A stretch of DNA of 64,000 bases from Paenibacillus aquistagni (GCF_900177815.1 NZ_FXAZ01000004.1:434001-498000), one strand, 5' to 3'. Counted from the stretch's first letter, positions 7,889 through 18,958 are shown. Numbers and translations: made by a program. The notes: generated by a model not told the origin, from the sequence alone.

Positions 7889-9592
7889 ATGGAGAAGCAG
7901 GCATTTATGAATCAAGAGGAGCGGTTCTCTGTCTTAAAACGTGATATTCAAGCAGCGGCAGCCTCTCTTGGCATTGATCAGATTGGCTTTACCAGCGCAG
8001 AGCCTTTTACCCTGCTGAAGGAGCGGTTGAAGCAGTCGGTGGAGCAGGGCTATCATTCGGGCTTTGAAGAGCCGGATCTCGACAAGCGGACTCAGCCGAA
8101 GCTCTTGCTGGAAGGGGCAGCATCCATCATCTCCATCGCGGTTGCTTATCCCTCCAAGCTTCCCTATTCACCGAAGTCAGAACCCGACTCTTATCGCGGC
8201 ATGTTTGCTCGGACGGCATGGGGAATGGATTACCATCATGTGCTGCGTGATCGCTTGCAGCGGCTTGAAGCCTTTATTCGTGAGCGGGTACATGAGCCTG
8301 AGCTGAAGATTAAGAGCATGGTGGATACGGGAGAGCTGTCTGACCGTGCGGTGGCTGAACGGGCTGGCATTGGCTTCAGCGGCAAAAATTGCTCCATCAT
8401 CTCTCCGAAGCTTGGGAGCTGGATCTATCTGGGGGAGATGATTACGAATATTCCCTTTACTCCCGATCATCCCATCACGGAAGACTGCGGGAGCTGCACC
8501 AAGTGTCTGGATGCTTGTCCGACAGGAGCGTTTGTTGGCCCTGGACAATTGAATGCCAATCGGTGCATCTCTTTTCAGACGCAGCTGAAGGATATGCTCA
8601 CAGATGAGATGATGACCAAGATGGGCAATCGATTATATGGCTGTGATACGTGCCAGATCGTGTGCCCGAAGAATCGAGGACTCAATTGGACTCATCAGCC
8701 AGAACTGCAGCCTGATCCGGAGCAGGCGAAGCCGCTGCTTGTCCCCATGCTCTCCTTGTCGAATCGGGAGTTCAAGACAAGCTTTGGTTCAAGTGCAGCG
8801 GCTTGGCGCGGGAAGAAGCCGATTCAGCGCAATGCCATCATTGCCTTGGGGAACTTTAGAGACCGAAGCGCTGTGCCTGAGCTTGCGGGGTTGCTGCTGA
8901 GGGACGAGCGGCCTGATATTCGCGGTACGGCTGCATGGGCGCTTGGGCGGATTGGCGGAGAACTGGCCAAGGCGAAGCTGCAAGCGGCTGGGAAGCGAGA
9001 AGAGCATGAGGAGGTGATCCGCATGATTAAAGATGCGGTTCAAGAAGCTGCCAATACACCGGAGCCATTATACCTTATTGAGATGGATTCTCCCATCGGG
9101 AAGCTGACGCTAAGCGCGACACTGGATGGATTATGCCGAATTGACTTTGGGACAGTGCTCGAATGCTCCCATGATATCCAAGCATGGGCGGAGCAGGCGA
9201 TAGGCGCCGTTATTCTCCAGCGCAACCCGGAACGTCTAAAGGCAGCGAAGAAGCAGCTTGAAGAGTATTTTGCAGGAGGAAGAACCACCTTCGACCTGAA
9301 GCTTGATCTGCGAGGTGGAACGCCGTTTCAGCGTGAAGTATGGCAGACACTGCGAGATATTCCGTATGGAGAGACCTGGGCCTATAAGGATCTTGCTGAG
9401 CGGATTGGCAATCCGAAGGCAGTTCGCGCTGTGGGCGGGGCGAACAACAAGAATCCGATCTCCATCATTATTCCGTGCCACCGCGTTATTGGCGCCTCCG
9501 GGCAATTGGTCGGGTATGGGGGAGGTTTGTCGAAGAAAGTTGCGCTGCTAGAACTGGAGCGGCGAACGCTGTCACCTTCTTTTTCTTCATGA
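7889..9592 (+). CDS. queG: Epoxyqueuosine reductase fused to O6-alkylguanine-DNA alkyltransferase
   Basis: 567 residues in one uninterrupted frame. Residues 1 to about 385 are QueG, the cobalamin and iron-sulfur enzyme making queuosine in tRNA: both clusters are visible (CGSCTKCLDACPTGAF and YGCDTCQIVCPKN), followed by HEAT-like repeats (RNAIIALGNF, GTAAWALGRIG). From about residue 395 a full Ogt/MGMT domain follows: PYGETWAYKDLAERIG and the acceptor site IIPCHRVIGASG with the alkyl-accepting Cys. Start ATG 7889 follows AAAGGAGGGG; an ATG 33 bases upstream lies before that site and is less likely. Both halves retain their catalytic cysteines, so both may work. The fusion is odd because tRNA modification and DNA repair share no obvious step. 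Confidence 0.93.
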   Translation: MEKQAFMNQEERFSVLKRDIQAAAASLGIDQIGFTSAEPFTLLKERLKQSVEQGYHSGFEEPDLDKRTQPKLLLEGAASIISIAVAYPSKLPYSPKSEPDSYRGMFARTAWGMDYHHVLRDRLQRLEAFIRERVHEPELKIKSMVDTGELSDRAVAERAGIGFSGKNCSIISPKLGSWIYLGEMITNIPFTPDHPITEDCGSCTKCLDACPTGAFVGPGQLNANRCISFQTQLKDMLTDEMMTKMGNRLYGCDTCQIVCPKNRGLNWTHQPELQPDPEQAKPLLVPMLSLSNREFKTSFGSSAAAWRGKKPIQRNAIIALGNFRDRSAVPELAGLLLRDERPDIRGTAAWALGRIGGELAKAKLQAAGKREEHEEVIRMIKDAVQEAANTPEPLYLIEMDSPIGKLTLSATLDGLCRIDFGTVLECSHDIQAWAEQAIGAVILQRNPERLKAAKKQLEEYFAGGRTTFDLKLDLRGGTPFQREVWQTLRDIPYGETWAYKDLAERIGNPKAVRAVGGANNKNPISIIIPCHRVIGASGQLVGYGGGLSKKVALLELERRTLSPSFSS

Positions 9593-9727
9593 TCAAGTGC
9601 TTTTTTGGCAAAATGGTAGGAAGTTAAGGGTCAGGAAGCTTGTCCCTAGAATTGTCATCTATCGACGGACATGCTATCATAGTGCGGTAGTAGATTAAAC
9701 ATCGTATATGTTGGGGTGACCATTAGA

Positions 9728-9985
9728 ATGTTGTGGACATGGATTACAGGCATCGTATGCCTAATCATCGGTCTAGTGGCCGGGTTTGCGATTGGAGTAT
9801 TCTATCTTCGCAACCAAATGACGAAGATGCAATCTGATCCAGAGATGATTCAGAAGATGGCCAAGCAAATGGGCTATAATCTCAATACGAAGCAGATGCA
9901 AGCTGCCCAGAAAATGATGAAAAATGGCGGATCGGGTCAGATGAAGCCAGGCGGCGGTTCGAAGGGGAAAAAGAAGAAATCATAA
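9728..9985 (+). CDS. YneF/UPF0154 family small membrane protein
   Basis: 85 residues: one N-terminal membrane helix (about residues 5-26, with GFAIGVFYLRNQM at its end), then the family's short cytoplasmic part with MAKQMGYN and QMQAAQKMM, and a Gly/Lys-rich tail ending GKKKKS. UPF0154 proteins have no established function. I chose ATG 9728 because GGGGTGA lies at a good distance; a GTG twelve bases earlier lies within that site. It sits 56 bp before folE and is probably cotranscribed. Confidence 0.8.
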   Translation: MLWTWITGIVCLIIGLVAGFAIGVFYLRNQMTKMQSDPEMIQKMAKQMGYNLNTKQMQAAQKMMKNGGSGQMKPGGGSKGKKKKS

Positions 9986-10041
9986 TCCCTCGATAAACAT
10001 GGTAGTGCAATGAATGCATACGGCGGGAAGGAGGAGCAGTC

Positions 10042-10635
10042 ATGGCGGGTGTGAAAGATTACGTAAATACGAGCGTTAGCGACAACCGTGAAAAAGTCGA
10101 GTATCATATACGCGAACTGTTGAAGCTGATTGGCGAAAACGTAGAACGCGAAGGGCTTCTTGATACGCCAGCACGGGTTACGCGCATGTATGAAGAGATC
10201 TTCAGCGGCTACAGCGTGGATCCTCGCGAGGTGTTGGGCGTCACATTTGACGAGCAGCATGAAGAATTGGTGATCGTTAAGGATATTGTGTATTACAGCC
10301 AATGTGAGCACCATATGGCTCCATTCTTCGGCAAGGTACACATTGGTTATGTGCCAAGCGGCCAGATTGTAGGCTTAAGCAAGCTTGCACGTCTGGTTGA
10401 TGCGATTACACGCAGACTGCAAGTCCAAGAGCGCATCACCACGGAGATCGCAGATATTCTCGAAGAGGTCTTGAAGCCGCAGGGCGTGATTGTCGTCGTT
10501 GAAGGCGAGCATCTATGCATGTGTGCTCGCGGTGTACGCAAGCCTGGCAGCAAGACTGTTACCACGGCCGCACGCGGCGTGTTCAAGACAGATGCTGCAG
10601 GACGCCAGGAATTCATGTCACTGCTGAAGCAGTAG
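10042..10635 (+). CDS. folE: GTP cyclohydrolase I
   Basis: 197 residues, the normal length. It converts GTP to dihydroneopterin triphosphate, the first step of tetrahydrofolate synthesis. Zinc and catalytic residues are visible in YYSQCEHHMAPF and in GEHLCMCARGVRKPG. The homodecameric core LSKLARLVDAITRRLQVQER is intact. ATG 10042 follows AAGGAGGAGC. It is followed by a terminator. Confidence 0.97.
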   Translation: MAGVKDYVNTSVSDNREKVEYHIRELLKLIGENVEREGLLDTPARVTRMYEEIFSGYSVDPREVLGVTFDEQHEELVIVKDIVYYSQCEHHMAPFFGKVHIGYVPSGQIVGLSKLARLVDAITRRLQVQERITTEIADILEEVLKPQGVIVVVEGEHLCMCARGVRKPGSKTVTTAARGVFKTDAAGRQEFMSLLKQ

Positions 10636-10663
10636 GATTGTTAGGGTTGTAAGGATCGCATAG

Positions 10664-10694
10664 AACCCGTTCCGACCAGGGAACGGGTTTTTAT
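10664..10694 (+). terminator. Terminator after folE
   Basis: AACCCGTTCC / GGAACGGGTT followed by TTTTA. Confidence 0.9.
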
Positions 10695-10823
10695 TTCGAG
10701 ATACAGGATTGGCAGCAATGCTGTTGGATTGTATTCGGAAACGCGGATGATGCCTCCATTGGGGGCTGAAGGCGTTTTTCCGAGAGGATGGTGTGCGACA
10801 ACGAAGGAGGAAGGAACGAGAAG

Positions 10824-11882
10824 ATGACGGTAAAAGAGAAGCAACCAGCATCAAAGGAGCAAGAGAAGGTATGGACAGAGGAACAGCAGCAGCTGTCCAA
10901 ACTGTATGAGACAGCAAGAGAATTCAAGAAGCTCGCTTGCTGGAAGTGGATTTCGGATAACCATATTTTTGGTGTGCAAAATCCTGAGGATGGCGAAATT
11001 GGCTACTGCAGCATTATGGGAGAAAGCGAGAATCTGTTTGGGCTTGCTTTGTTCCGTGGAAGCGAAGGGCTAGAGAGCCTTAATGACATGCTGATTGAGC
11101 GTGATGAGCGCTATGCGTGGCTGCACAGACAAAAATGCATCATGGTGACTTACGAAGACCGTACAGATCTTGAGAAGCGTGATTTGGCAGAGATCAAGGA
11201 GCTTGGCTTAAGCTTCCGTGGACGCAATGCATGGCCGATGTTCCGGGTGTTTGACCCAGGATTTGTACCTTGGACCTTGGATATGGAGCAAGTACGCTTC
11301 ATGACGGCTGCGCTTGAGCAGGCCATGGACTTTGCGACTCGTGTGAAGAAGGATGCTTCGCTTCTGACTGCGCCTCAATCCGGAAACGTTCTTGTCCGCA
11401 CAAATGAAAGTGGCGCTTGGGAGGATCGCTGGATGGAGCCAGGCTTCATATTGAAGCGTCCGAACAAGGTCATGATGAGTAATCAAGAGATGCTTAACGA
11501 CATTATGAACCGCTTCCCGAACAAAAAAGGCCACTGGGAAACGGAGTTCTTCTACGCGCCTGTTGCCGTAAAAGGCGAAGGCGAGCGCCCGTATTATCCG
11601 CGTCTTGCGATTTGGGTGGACCGCACCACACGCTCTGCGGTGGGCTTCCATCTGTGCTATGACGAGAACTACGAGCAGGAATTCTTGGAGCACTTCTTGA
11701 AGCTGATCGAAGAGAAGGGCCATCGTCCGCAGAAGCTCGTTATTCGTACGAATGAGACATTGGATCTGTTCGAGAAGACGGCACAACGCCTGAAGGTTAA
11801 GATTGAGCGCGAGCCTCGTCTTGTCTTCTTGGAAGAAGCGCGTCAGGACTTGTTCGAGTATTTTATGAATAATCAGAAGTAA
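10824..11882 (+). CDS. Conserved hypothetical protein, possibly DUF7309/DUF6930 type
   Basis: 352 residues with no signal peptide or membrane helix. The N-terminal third is charged (WTEEQQQLSKLYETAREFKKL), then come globular segments such as WKWISDNHIFGVQNPE, and a C-terminal half with RPYYPRLAIWVDRTTRSAVG and LEHFLKLIEEKGHRPQKLVI. I recall similar proteins annotated as DUF7309 plus DUF6930, but cannot verify this here and assign no function. ATG 10824 lies behind GAAGGAGGAAGGA; an upstream in-frame ATG at 10788 lies before that purine-rich stretch. Confidence 0.7.
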   Translation: MTVKEKQPASKEQEKVWTEEQQQLSKLYETAREFKKLACWKWISDNHIFGVQNPEDGEIGYCSIMGESENLFGLALFRGSEGLESLNDMLIERDERYAWLHRQKCIMVTYEDRTDLEKRDLAEIKELGLSFRGRNAWPMFRVFDPGFVPWTLDMEQVRFMTAALEQAMDFATRVKKDASLLTAPQSGNVLVRTNESGAWEDRWMEPGFILKRPNKVMMSNQEMLNDIMNRFPNKKGHWETEFFYAPVAVKGEGERPYYPRLAIWVDRTTRSAVGFHLCYDENYEQEFLEHFLKLIEEKGHRPQKLVIRTNETLDLFEKTAQRLKVKIEREPRLVFLEEARQDLFEYFMNNQK

Positions 11883-11977
11883 TTGATTGAGATGACCTGA
11901 AGTCGCTATGATAATGGCGTGAGCTTCGAAGTGCTCTCGTATTTGAACGTGAAAAATAGATTGTAATAATCGGGAAG

Positions 11978-12062
11978 AACCGTCTCTGTGCTGAACTGCA
12001 CCTCCAATCGTTAGATGGTGTCTAACAATTGGGGTCACTTCATGCTTGGGGCGGTTTTTTTC
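11978..12062 (+). terminator. Large multi-tier hairpin terminator with an embedded IS-end-like palindrome
   Basis: A 9-bp outer stem, AACCGTCTC (11978-11986) with GGGGCGGTT (12048-12056, two G-U pairs), ends in a T-run. Inside is a 51-bp imperfect palindrome (11992-12042) beginning TGAACTG and ending CACTTCA. Its two arms, read inward, both run TGAA..TG..CC..CAAT.GTTAGA, like a pair of IS3-family termini back to back. It should terminate the upstream gene. The remainder of the gap to 12295 holds no gene I can defend. Confidence 0.7.
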
Positions 12063-12295
12063 TACTAAGCGAAAATGAAAACGTTATCTTTTTGGGAGTT
12101 TAAAAATCTGAAACCACTGATCCGTCGAAACAATGGTTTGCTGATTGATCTCATTCCATATAATAACTGGCTTCATTCGACTTGAAATGTCGCCATGATC
12201 CTTATTCAATAGGGTAGGGCATGTCATTATTTCTCGGGAAATGTGATAATCCGCCTGATGATCAAAAAGAGCTTCTAAAAACCTCCATATTCTTG

Positions 12296-12332
12296 TGTAA
12301 TAAAAATAACGCTGCGCATGATGCGCAGCGTT
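12296..12332 (-). terminator. Terminator of the fused superoxide dismutase gene
   Basis: Perfect 11-bp stem AACGCTGCGCA / TGCGCAGCGTT with a 3-nt loop; on the minus strand it is followed by ATTTTTATT. It lies about 120 bp beyond the stop codon. Confidence 0.75.
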
Positions 12333-12449
12333 TATCTAAAGTATGGAGGGATCACAGGATGACGGACGACATGGAGCACAGAGCTTAAGGGTTATGAAGA
12401 ACTGCTCCTAGTAACAGATGACAGAGCAGCACGCATTACGGATTCAGGG

Positions 12450-13946
12450 CTAGAAGGGGGTCCACTTTAACTCCCTTGCCTTAAGATAACGCTCATTCAC
12501 CTTCGGCCAATATACAACATTCCACCAATCCCTAACATAGTCAGCACGTTTATTTTGATGCTTCAAGTAATATGCATGCTCCCACACATCAAGCGGAAGC
12601 AAGGGAACAATGTCCCACTGAGAAAGGTTCTGATGCTTCTCTGCCTGCAGGATTTCGAGCCGACGGCTTCTAGGGCTCCACACTAAGATCGCCCAGCCGC
12701 TGCCTTCTACTGTTTCAGCTGCCTTTGAAAATTGCTGCTTAAAGGCATCATAACTGCCAAAATCGCGCTCGATCATCGAGCGAAGCTCTCCCTCAGGCAT
12801 GCCACCACCCTTGGGATTCATGATTTCCCAGAATATCGTATGAAGATAGTGGCCTGCGCCATTAAAGGCAAGCTCGCCTTCCAGCGCCTTGATTCGTTCG
12901 AAGCCGCCTGTTCGTCTAGCTTCTGCCAATGCCAGTTCTGCTTTGTTTAAGCCGTCGACATAGCTTTGATGGTGCTTGTCGTGATGTATCCGCATCGTGG
13001 TCTCATCAATGTAGGGCTCCAGAGCCTGATAGGCGTACGGAAGCGGAGGGAGTCGATGTCCTCCTGGAGGAACATAGGCCGTATCCTGCTGAGGCTTATT
13101 CGGAACGGTGCGAGACGGCGGAGAAGTACCTCCGCTTCGATGCGGGTCCAGGCGTCCAGTTTCGACCTTTGCATCGGTTTGCTCCTGTCTTTGCTCTGCC
13201 TTGGCAATGCTTGCGGCTGGTGTTACATAAGCACTCGATGTGCTGTAGGGCGGAATGTTTCCAGTCCCTAGAGCAGCTTGTTCAGAATAGGGTGAAGGAG
13301 GAAAGGAGCGATGAACAGCTTCCTCCTGCGGCTTCAGATTGCCGATCATGGCGCGAATGCCTGGCGAGCCAGCATTAGGCTGAACAGGTGAAGGGGCTAG
13401 ATGTGCATCTTGGGGGCCGTTAGGGCCATGATTATCAAAGGCTGAGACAGGAGCAGACACGGCATGAATATGTGCTTGTGGTCCTGTCGGCTGCTCAGGC
13501 GGATGCGCGCTGATGGAAGCTAAGGGCACGTTGGTAATCCCATGCACGAGACTAACGAACACATAGGATTCACGCGCGATGTGAGAGATCATGATGGAAG
13601 CGGCAGAGGTATCCTGCACCGCCTTGCTGTATTGACGCATATATTCGAGCTGCTGGACGAATTGCTCGGATTGATAGACAGAAGCCTTGAGCAGCAATTC
13701 GATTTGTTCGATCATATTGGGTTCTGGCAGCTGCCTGTTCTTAGACACGCTAGTAAGCCATCCGCGAGCGGTTTCCTCGGTCTTCTGGAATACCTGCTCC
13801 CACTCGGACAGCACTTGGGCATATTCTGGCTCTAGGTCGGGGATTAGCTGGGAGATCATATTTGCATGCTCGAGCTCCTGGTTTTTCCAAAATTGAATTT
13901 CTTCCAGCAGGCGCACAGGCATGAGATCTCCATAGATGAGCAGCAC
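12450..13946 (-). CDS. Three-part protein: DUF2935-like helical domain, Pro-rich linker, Fe/Mn superoxide dismutase
   Basis: 498 residues from GTG 13946, preceded by a near-perfect AAGGAGGTG; an ATG 33 bases upstream would put that site inside the gene. Residues 1 to about 145 are helical (LLEEIQFWKNQELEHANMI, HIARESYVFVSLVHG) and resemble DUF2935, a four-helix family with His/Glu pairs. Residues about 146-296 are a Pro/Ala/Gln-rich, probably disordered linker. Residues about 297-498 are a complete dismutase with ligands in RIHHDKHHQSYV, GAGHYLHTIFW and [19 protein letters not shown]. Bacillus SodF also has an N-terminal extension, but a shorter one. There is no signal peptide. It may be a spore or stress dismutase; role inferred. 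Confidence 0.88.
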   Translation of the reverse strand: MLLIYGDLMPVRLLEEIQFWKNQELEHANMISQLIPDLEPEYAQVLSEWEQVFQKTEETARGWLTSVSKNRQLPEPNMIEQIELLLKASVYQSEQFVQQLEYMRQYSKAVQDTSAASIMISHIARESYVFVSLVHGITNVPLASISAHPPEQPTGPQAHIHAVSAPVSAFDNHGPNGPQDAHLAPSPVQPNAGSPGIRAMIGNLKPQEEAVHRSFPPSPYSEQAALGTGNIPPYSTSSAYVTPAASIAKAEQRQEQTDAKVETGRLDPHRSGGTSPPSRTVPNKPQQDTAYVPPGGHRLPPLPYAYQALEPYIDETTMRIHHDKHHQSYVDGLNKAELALAEARRTGGFERIKALEGELAFNGAGHYLHTIFWEIMNPKGGGMPEGELRSMIERDFGSYDAFKQQFSKAAETVEGSGWAILVWSPRSRRLEILQAEKHQNLSQWDIVPLLPLDVWEHAYYLKHQNKRADYVRDWWNVVYWPKVNERYLKARELKWTPF

Positions 13947-14113
13947 ATTGTCACCTCCTTGCCAAGTCGTTCTGCTCATACCTTATGTTCATATGTATGC
14001 TTGTGACAGGTTGGCTTATATCCTTTGCTGCAAAAAGAAAAAGCCCCTCAGCTGAGACCTGTGTTGTTCCGGGACTCAGAAGAGAAGGCTTGTTGACCGA
14101 ATATTCAGATCAT

Positions 14114-15133
14114 CTAATCCTGAGCTATCAGTCGATTAGGCTGATCGACTTGTGCCAGATAATTCGCTACTTTAGTGAGATATTCTTTATTATGAGTGCG
14201 ATAAATCAATTCATGCCTAGCTCCGGGTACAATCCATGAGCTGGAGCGAGAAGAGTCCTGATTAGCGGCAATTTCTTCTGCAATCGTATAAGGAGCCTTG
14301 GTATCCTCTGTGCCATGTATGAACAGGGTTGGCATGGCGTATTGATGCTGCTTCACCTCTTGATAAGGAATCTGCTGCATGCTCGTATCATTGAGGAGCG
14401 GGAACATCATGCGCAGCAGGTCAAGAGACGGATGCTTCGGAACCTCGACATATTGCTGGACATTGTGATAGAGCGTATCTGGCTCAAGCAGGAAGGTGCT
14501 GTCGAGAATCATGCCGTCGATATGATTGTCATCTTGCAAAGCGGCTTGAAGGGCTGTACCGGCACCCATCGAGAAGCCCCATACGATCACTTGCTTGGCT
14601 CCACGTTCTCTAGCGAGATCCACGGCACCGAGCAGCTGCATCTTCTCAATTCTACCGCCTGTAGCCTTGGTCTTGTGCTGCTCCGAGGCAAAGCCGTAAT
14701 CGAACATAATGACATTGTAGCCCAGCCGATGAGCGAACTGGGCAAGATCGTACATCGGCACCCAGTATTCCTCGCGGTTCGCGCCATAGCCGTGGCTGAG
14801 CACGATGGCTTTGTCGGAAGTCTCTTGTGCTGGAATATACCAGCCATCTACGAAGGTGCGCCCGTCTCTAGCAGGGAAGGTAACCGTGTCATAGGACATT
14901 CCCTTGGCAGCCATCGGGTTCGAGAATAGCGGCGGCACTTGGGGATTGGCAAACATCCAGGCAATAAAGGCGTGTGCGGCCAAAAATATGAGAGCAGCTG
15001 CAAAGAGAGCTGACAGCAGCAATGCTATAAAAATATTTTTAATTCGAATCTTGCCGGTTTGAACGAGCTTCGGATCTACTTGCCCCAGCCATTCGGGCTG
15101 AAGAACAGGAGTGCTAACCATCGGTGTATTCAT
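14114..15133 (-). CDS. Membrane-anchored alpha/beta hydrolase (YqkD-like)
   Basis: 339 residues. One membrane helix at about residues 33-55 (IFIALLLSALFAAALIFLA) anchors a serine hydrolase domain. Visible: oxyanion-region SHGYGANREEYW, nucleophile elbow GFSMGAGTA, acid HGTEDTKAP and the catalytic His in VPGARHELIY. Substrate unknown; family members are esterases or peptidase-like. ATG 15133 follows AAGGAGGTC. Confidence 0.85.
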   Translation of the reverse strand: MNTPMVSTPVLQPEWLGQVDPKLVQTGKIRIKNIFIALLLSALFAAALIFLAAHAFIAWMFANPQVPPLFSNPMAAKGMSYDTVTFPARDGRTFVDGWYIPAQETSDKAIVLSHGYGANREEYWVPMYDLAQFAHRLGYNVIMFDYGFASEQHKTKATGGRIEKMQLLGAVDLARERGAKQVIVWGFSMGAGTALQAALQDDNHIDGMILDSTFLLEPDTLYHNVQQYVEVPKHPSLDLLRMMFPLLNDTSMQQIPYQEVKQHQYAMPTLFIHGTEDTKAPYTIAEEIAANQDSSRSSSWIVPGARHELIYRTHNKEYLTKVANYLAQVDQPNRLIAQD

Positions 15134-15520
15134 CTCTACGACCTCCTTAGTGATTGTCGAATCTTCACCTCACAAGGTGAACGCTAGTGAAGGAGGTACC
15201 TTCATATAGGCCATTAGTCTCGTAAGTTAAGGAATTAGAATCTTAGATTTGTAATGTCTTCTTACTTTTATAGTATGTTGAAAGCACTTACAACTCAACA
15301 GTTATGCGGGATTTGTAAGCTATGCGTAATCAAACTGTAATATTGCAATCCTGTTGTAAAAAATGTCGAAAAGAGGGACTTTAGTCGATTGCCCATTACA
15401 CGAGGACAAGATTGTATTTTGTACAGCTATGGCATCAACTGCTGCGTTAGGTTAATAGCTTGATTAGGGGATGACAGGGGAGAAAGGGCGGAAGCATTCA
15501 TTTGCCCTGCTTCGTCACAC
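15134..15520. other. Intergenic region between the hydrolase and IclR genes
   Basis: Non-coding as far as I can see. It holds the hydrolase ribosome binding site, a CTTACAA/TTGTAAG inverted repeat near 15286-15319, and an AT-rich stretch with a TATAAA-like box on the minus strand that probably includes the hydrolase promoter. Confidence 0.4.
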
Positions 15521-15550
15521 TTTACGAATATTCCCTGTTTCCGTTATACT
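15521..15550 (+). promoter_or_regulatory. Probable sigma-A promoter of the IclR gene
   Basis: TTTACG (15521-15526), 18-bp spacer, TATACT (15545-15550), 49 bp before the start codon. Confidence 0.6.
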
Positions 15551-15598
15551 TAATGTAACTAGGTTTCACAGTATGAAACGATAAGAGGGAGATCCGAC

Positions 15599-16351
15599 AT
15601 GGAGGAACGTGGCGGTAAGCTAACGGTTCGCGCGGTAGAGCGCGCACTTGATATCTTAATGTGCTTCGCGCAGGATCAAGATCTCACATTGACCGAGATT
15701 GCGGGGCGCATTGGGTTGAATAAGAGCACGGTGCATCGCTTGATCGCTACCTTGGAAGAGCGCGGCTTTATCTTGCGCAATGGCGACAAGCTGCGTCTTG
15801 GATATCGGGTGTGGGAGCTTGCGGCGAACTTAACTCAAATGGATGATCCAGCACAGCTGCTGCTGCCTGAGATGGAACGCCTCAGAGATCAGCTCGGGGA
15901 GACGGTAAGCCTCTATGTGCAGGATGGTGATGCGAGAATTCGCATACAAGCTGTACAGAGCAATCAGGCGATTCGCAGGGTCGCACCTGTTGGGGCAAGG
16001 CTTCCGCTGTATGTGGGAGCATCAAGCAAGATCCTGCTTGCCTTTGTGCCTGTTGAAGAGCGTGAACGCATTCTGAACATGATGGATTGGCCGGCCAATC
16101 TAGATCAACCAACCTATCTGAAGCAGCTTGATGAGGTGAGAGCGGAAGGCTTCGCACTCAGCATGGAGGAGCGTGAACCAGGAGCGGCGGCGGTTGCTGT
16201 GCCTGTATTCGGCCGTGACCAGCAGCTGGCAGCTGCGTTATCCATCTCGGGGCCTGTTAGTCGACTGACACAGGATATGATGATTGAATATGCGCCTTTT
16301 CTCAAGGAAGCGGCCGCTCGAATGGGAACGATGATGCGCACCATTACGTAA
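15599..16351 (+). CDS. IclR family transcriptional regulator
   Basis: 250 residues. N-terminal winged helix (AVERALDILMCFA, LTLTEIAGRIGLNKSTVHRL) followed by the IclR effector domain (GETVSLYVQDGD, GASSKILLAF, REPGAAAVAVPVFG). IclR proteins sense small carboxylic or aromatic metabolites; the ligand here cannot be inferred because the next gene, thiC, has its own riboswitch. ATG 15599 follows GAGGGAGA. Confidence 0.92.
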   Translation: MEERGGKLTVRAVERALDILMCFAQDQDLTLTEIAGRIGLNKSTVHRLIATLEERGFILRNGDKLRLGYRVWELAANLTQMDDPAQLLLPEMERLRDQLGETVSLYVQDGDARIRIQAVQSNQAIRRVAPVGARLPLYVGASSKILLAFVPVEERERILNMMDWPANLDQPTYLKQLDEVRAEGFALSMEEREPGAAAVAVPVFGRDQQLAAALSISGPVSRLTQDMMIEYAPFLKEAAARMGTMMRTIT

Positions 16352-16667
16352 ATAGATTAGCACGGGCAAGCACGCTGATTGTGCAGCATTTCGCAATAAC
16401 TGCATGCGTGGACTGGAACAGACTAAGAAGCTTATGAGACGGATTGACGGCCGTATCTCAGGATAACGATAAGACCTGCGACGAGACCGAAGACAAGATT
16501 CCTCTGCAAGGAATTGGCACTGTATTGATGACACTTTAAGCACCTGCAGAGGCGGACTGTAAGAGGGCAGCTTCTCCTTAGCTGCTTTAAGGCTTGCACA
16601 AGCCAAGAATTTAAGGTAAGGTAGATAGGAAATTATTTGAAACTAATTGCATGAAATCATCATTCGT

Positions 16668-16762
16668 TACTAGGGGGGCCCCGAGCGTGGGCTGAGATGA
16701 GATCGCGATGAAGATCTTACACCCTTTGCACCTGATCTGGATCATACCAGCGTAGGGAAGTA
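16668..16762 (+). promoter_or_regulatory. TPP riboswitch (THI box) of thiC
   Basis: Canonical conserved segments are present: GGGCTGAGATGAG, ACCCTTTG, ACCTGATCTGG, ATACCAGCGTAGGGAAG, with closing ACT/AGT ends. It lies about 265 bp upstream of thiC and is followed by an intrinsic terminator at 16853-16882, so thiamine pyrophosphate should cause premature termination. The gap 16352-17026 contains these two elements and no gene that I can see. Confidence 0.97.
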
Positions 16763-16852
16763 ATCGGCACTTTCGGAGGAACGTGGGCACTACAGCCTTA
16801 GGTTAATTGGGCTTAGAGCTGTCTATTCGTTCATATCGTGAAGACAACAGGC

Positions 16853-16882
16853 AGCCGATTCCCTGGAGGAATCGGCTTTTTT
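16853..16882 (+). terminator. Riboswitch expression-platform terminator
   Basis: AGCCGATTCC / GGAATCGGCT with a 5-nt loop and TTTTTT. Confidence 0.9.
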
Positions 16883-17020
16883 GTGCATCTTGAGACCTTA
16901 CCTTGCTACAACCGAATGCTGCCATGCACGTGTCTACTTCATCACTACAAGGAATCGAATACCAATTAGGCGCAAATCACCACCCTGCAGGTAATGAATG
17001 AGCGAGAAAAGGGAGGATGA

Positions 17021-18811
<1,791 letters not shown>

Positions 18812-18853
18812 CATTCATATGAATAGAGGACTATCTTAGGCCAATAGATGATT

Positions 18854-18924
18854 ACAAGCCTGCCGACCAGCCGCTTCCAGTGCTACTGCACAGGAAGATG
18901 GAGGGTCAGCAGGCTTGTTGTTTG
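18854..18924. terminator. Hairpin between convergent thiC and clc genes
   Basis: ACAAGCCTGC pairs with GCAGGCTTGT; a T-rich TTGTTTG follows on the plus strand. It may serve both genes. Confidence 0.6.
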
Positions 18925-18958
18925 TCGGGATAAGGACATACGGCCTTAGTTGGAGGCC

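Noticed and set aside
12087..12336. A stop-free minus-strand frame of about 83 codons, including a possible 47-residue protein ending KLPKR
   Set aside because: No ribosome binding site at its ATG codons, it runs through the terminator hairpin of the dismutase gene, and the plus strand of the same region also has a short open frame.
14030..14060. Possible terminator between the dismutase and hydrolase genes
   Set aside because: CTCAGCTGAG is a loop-less palindrome and no stable hairpin with loop forms before the T-run.
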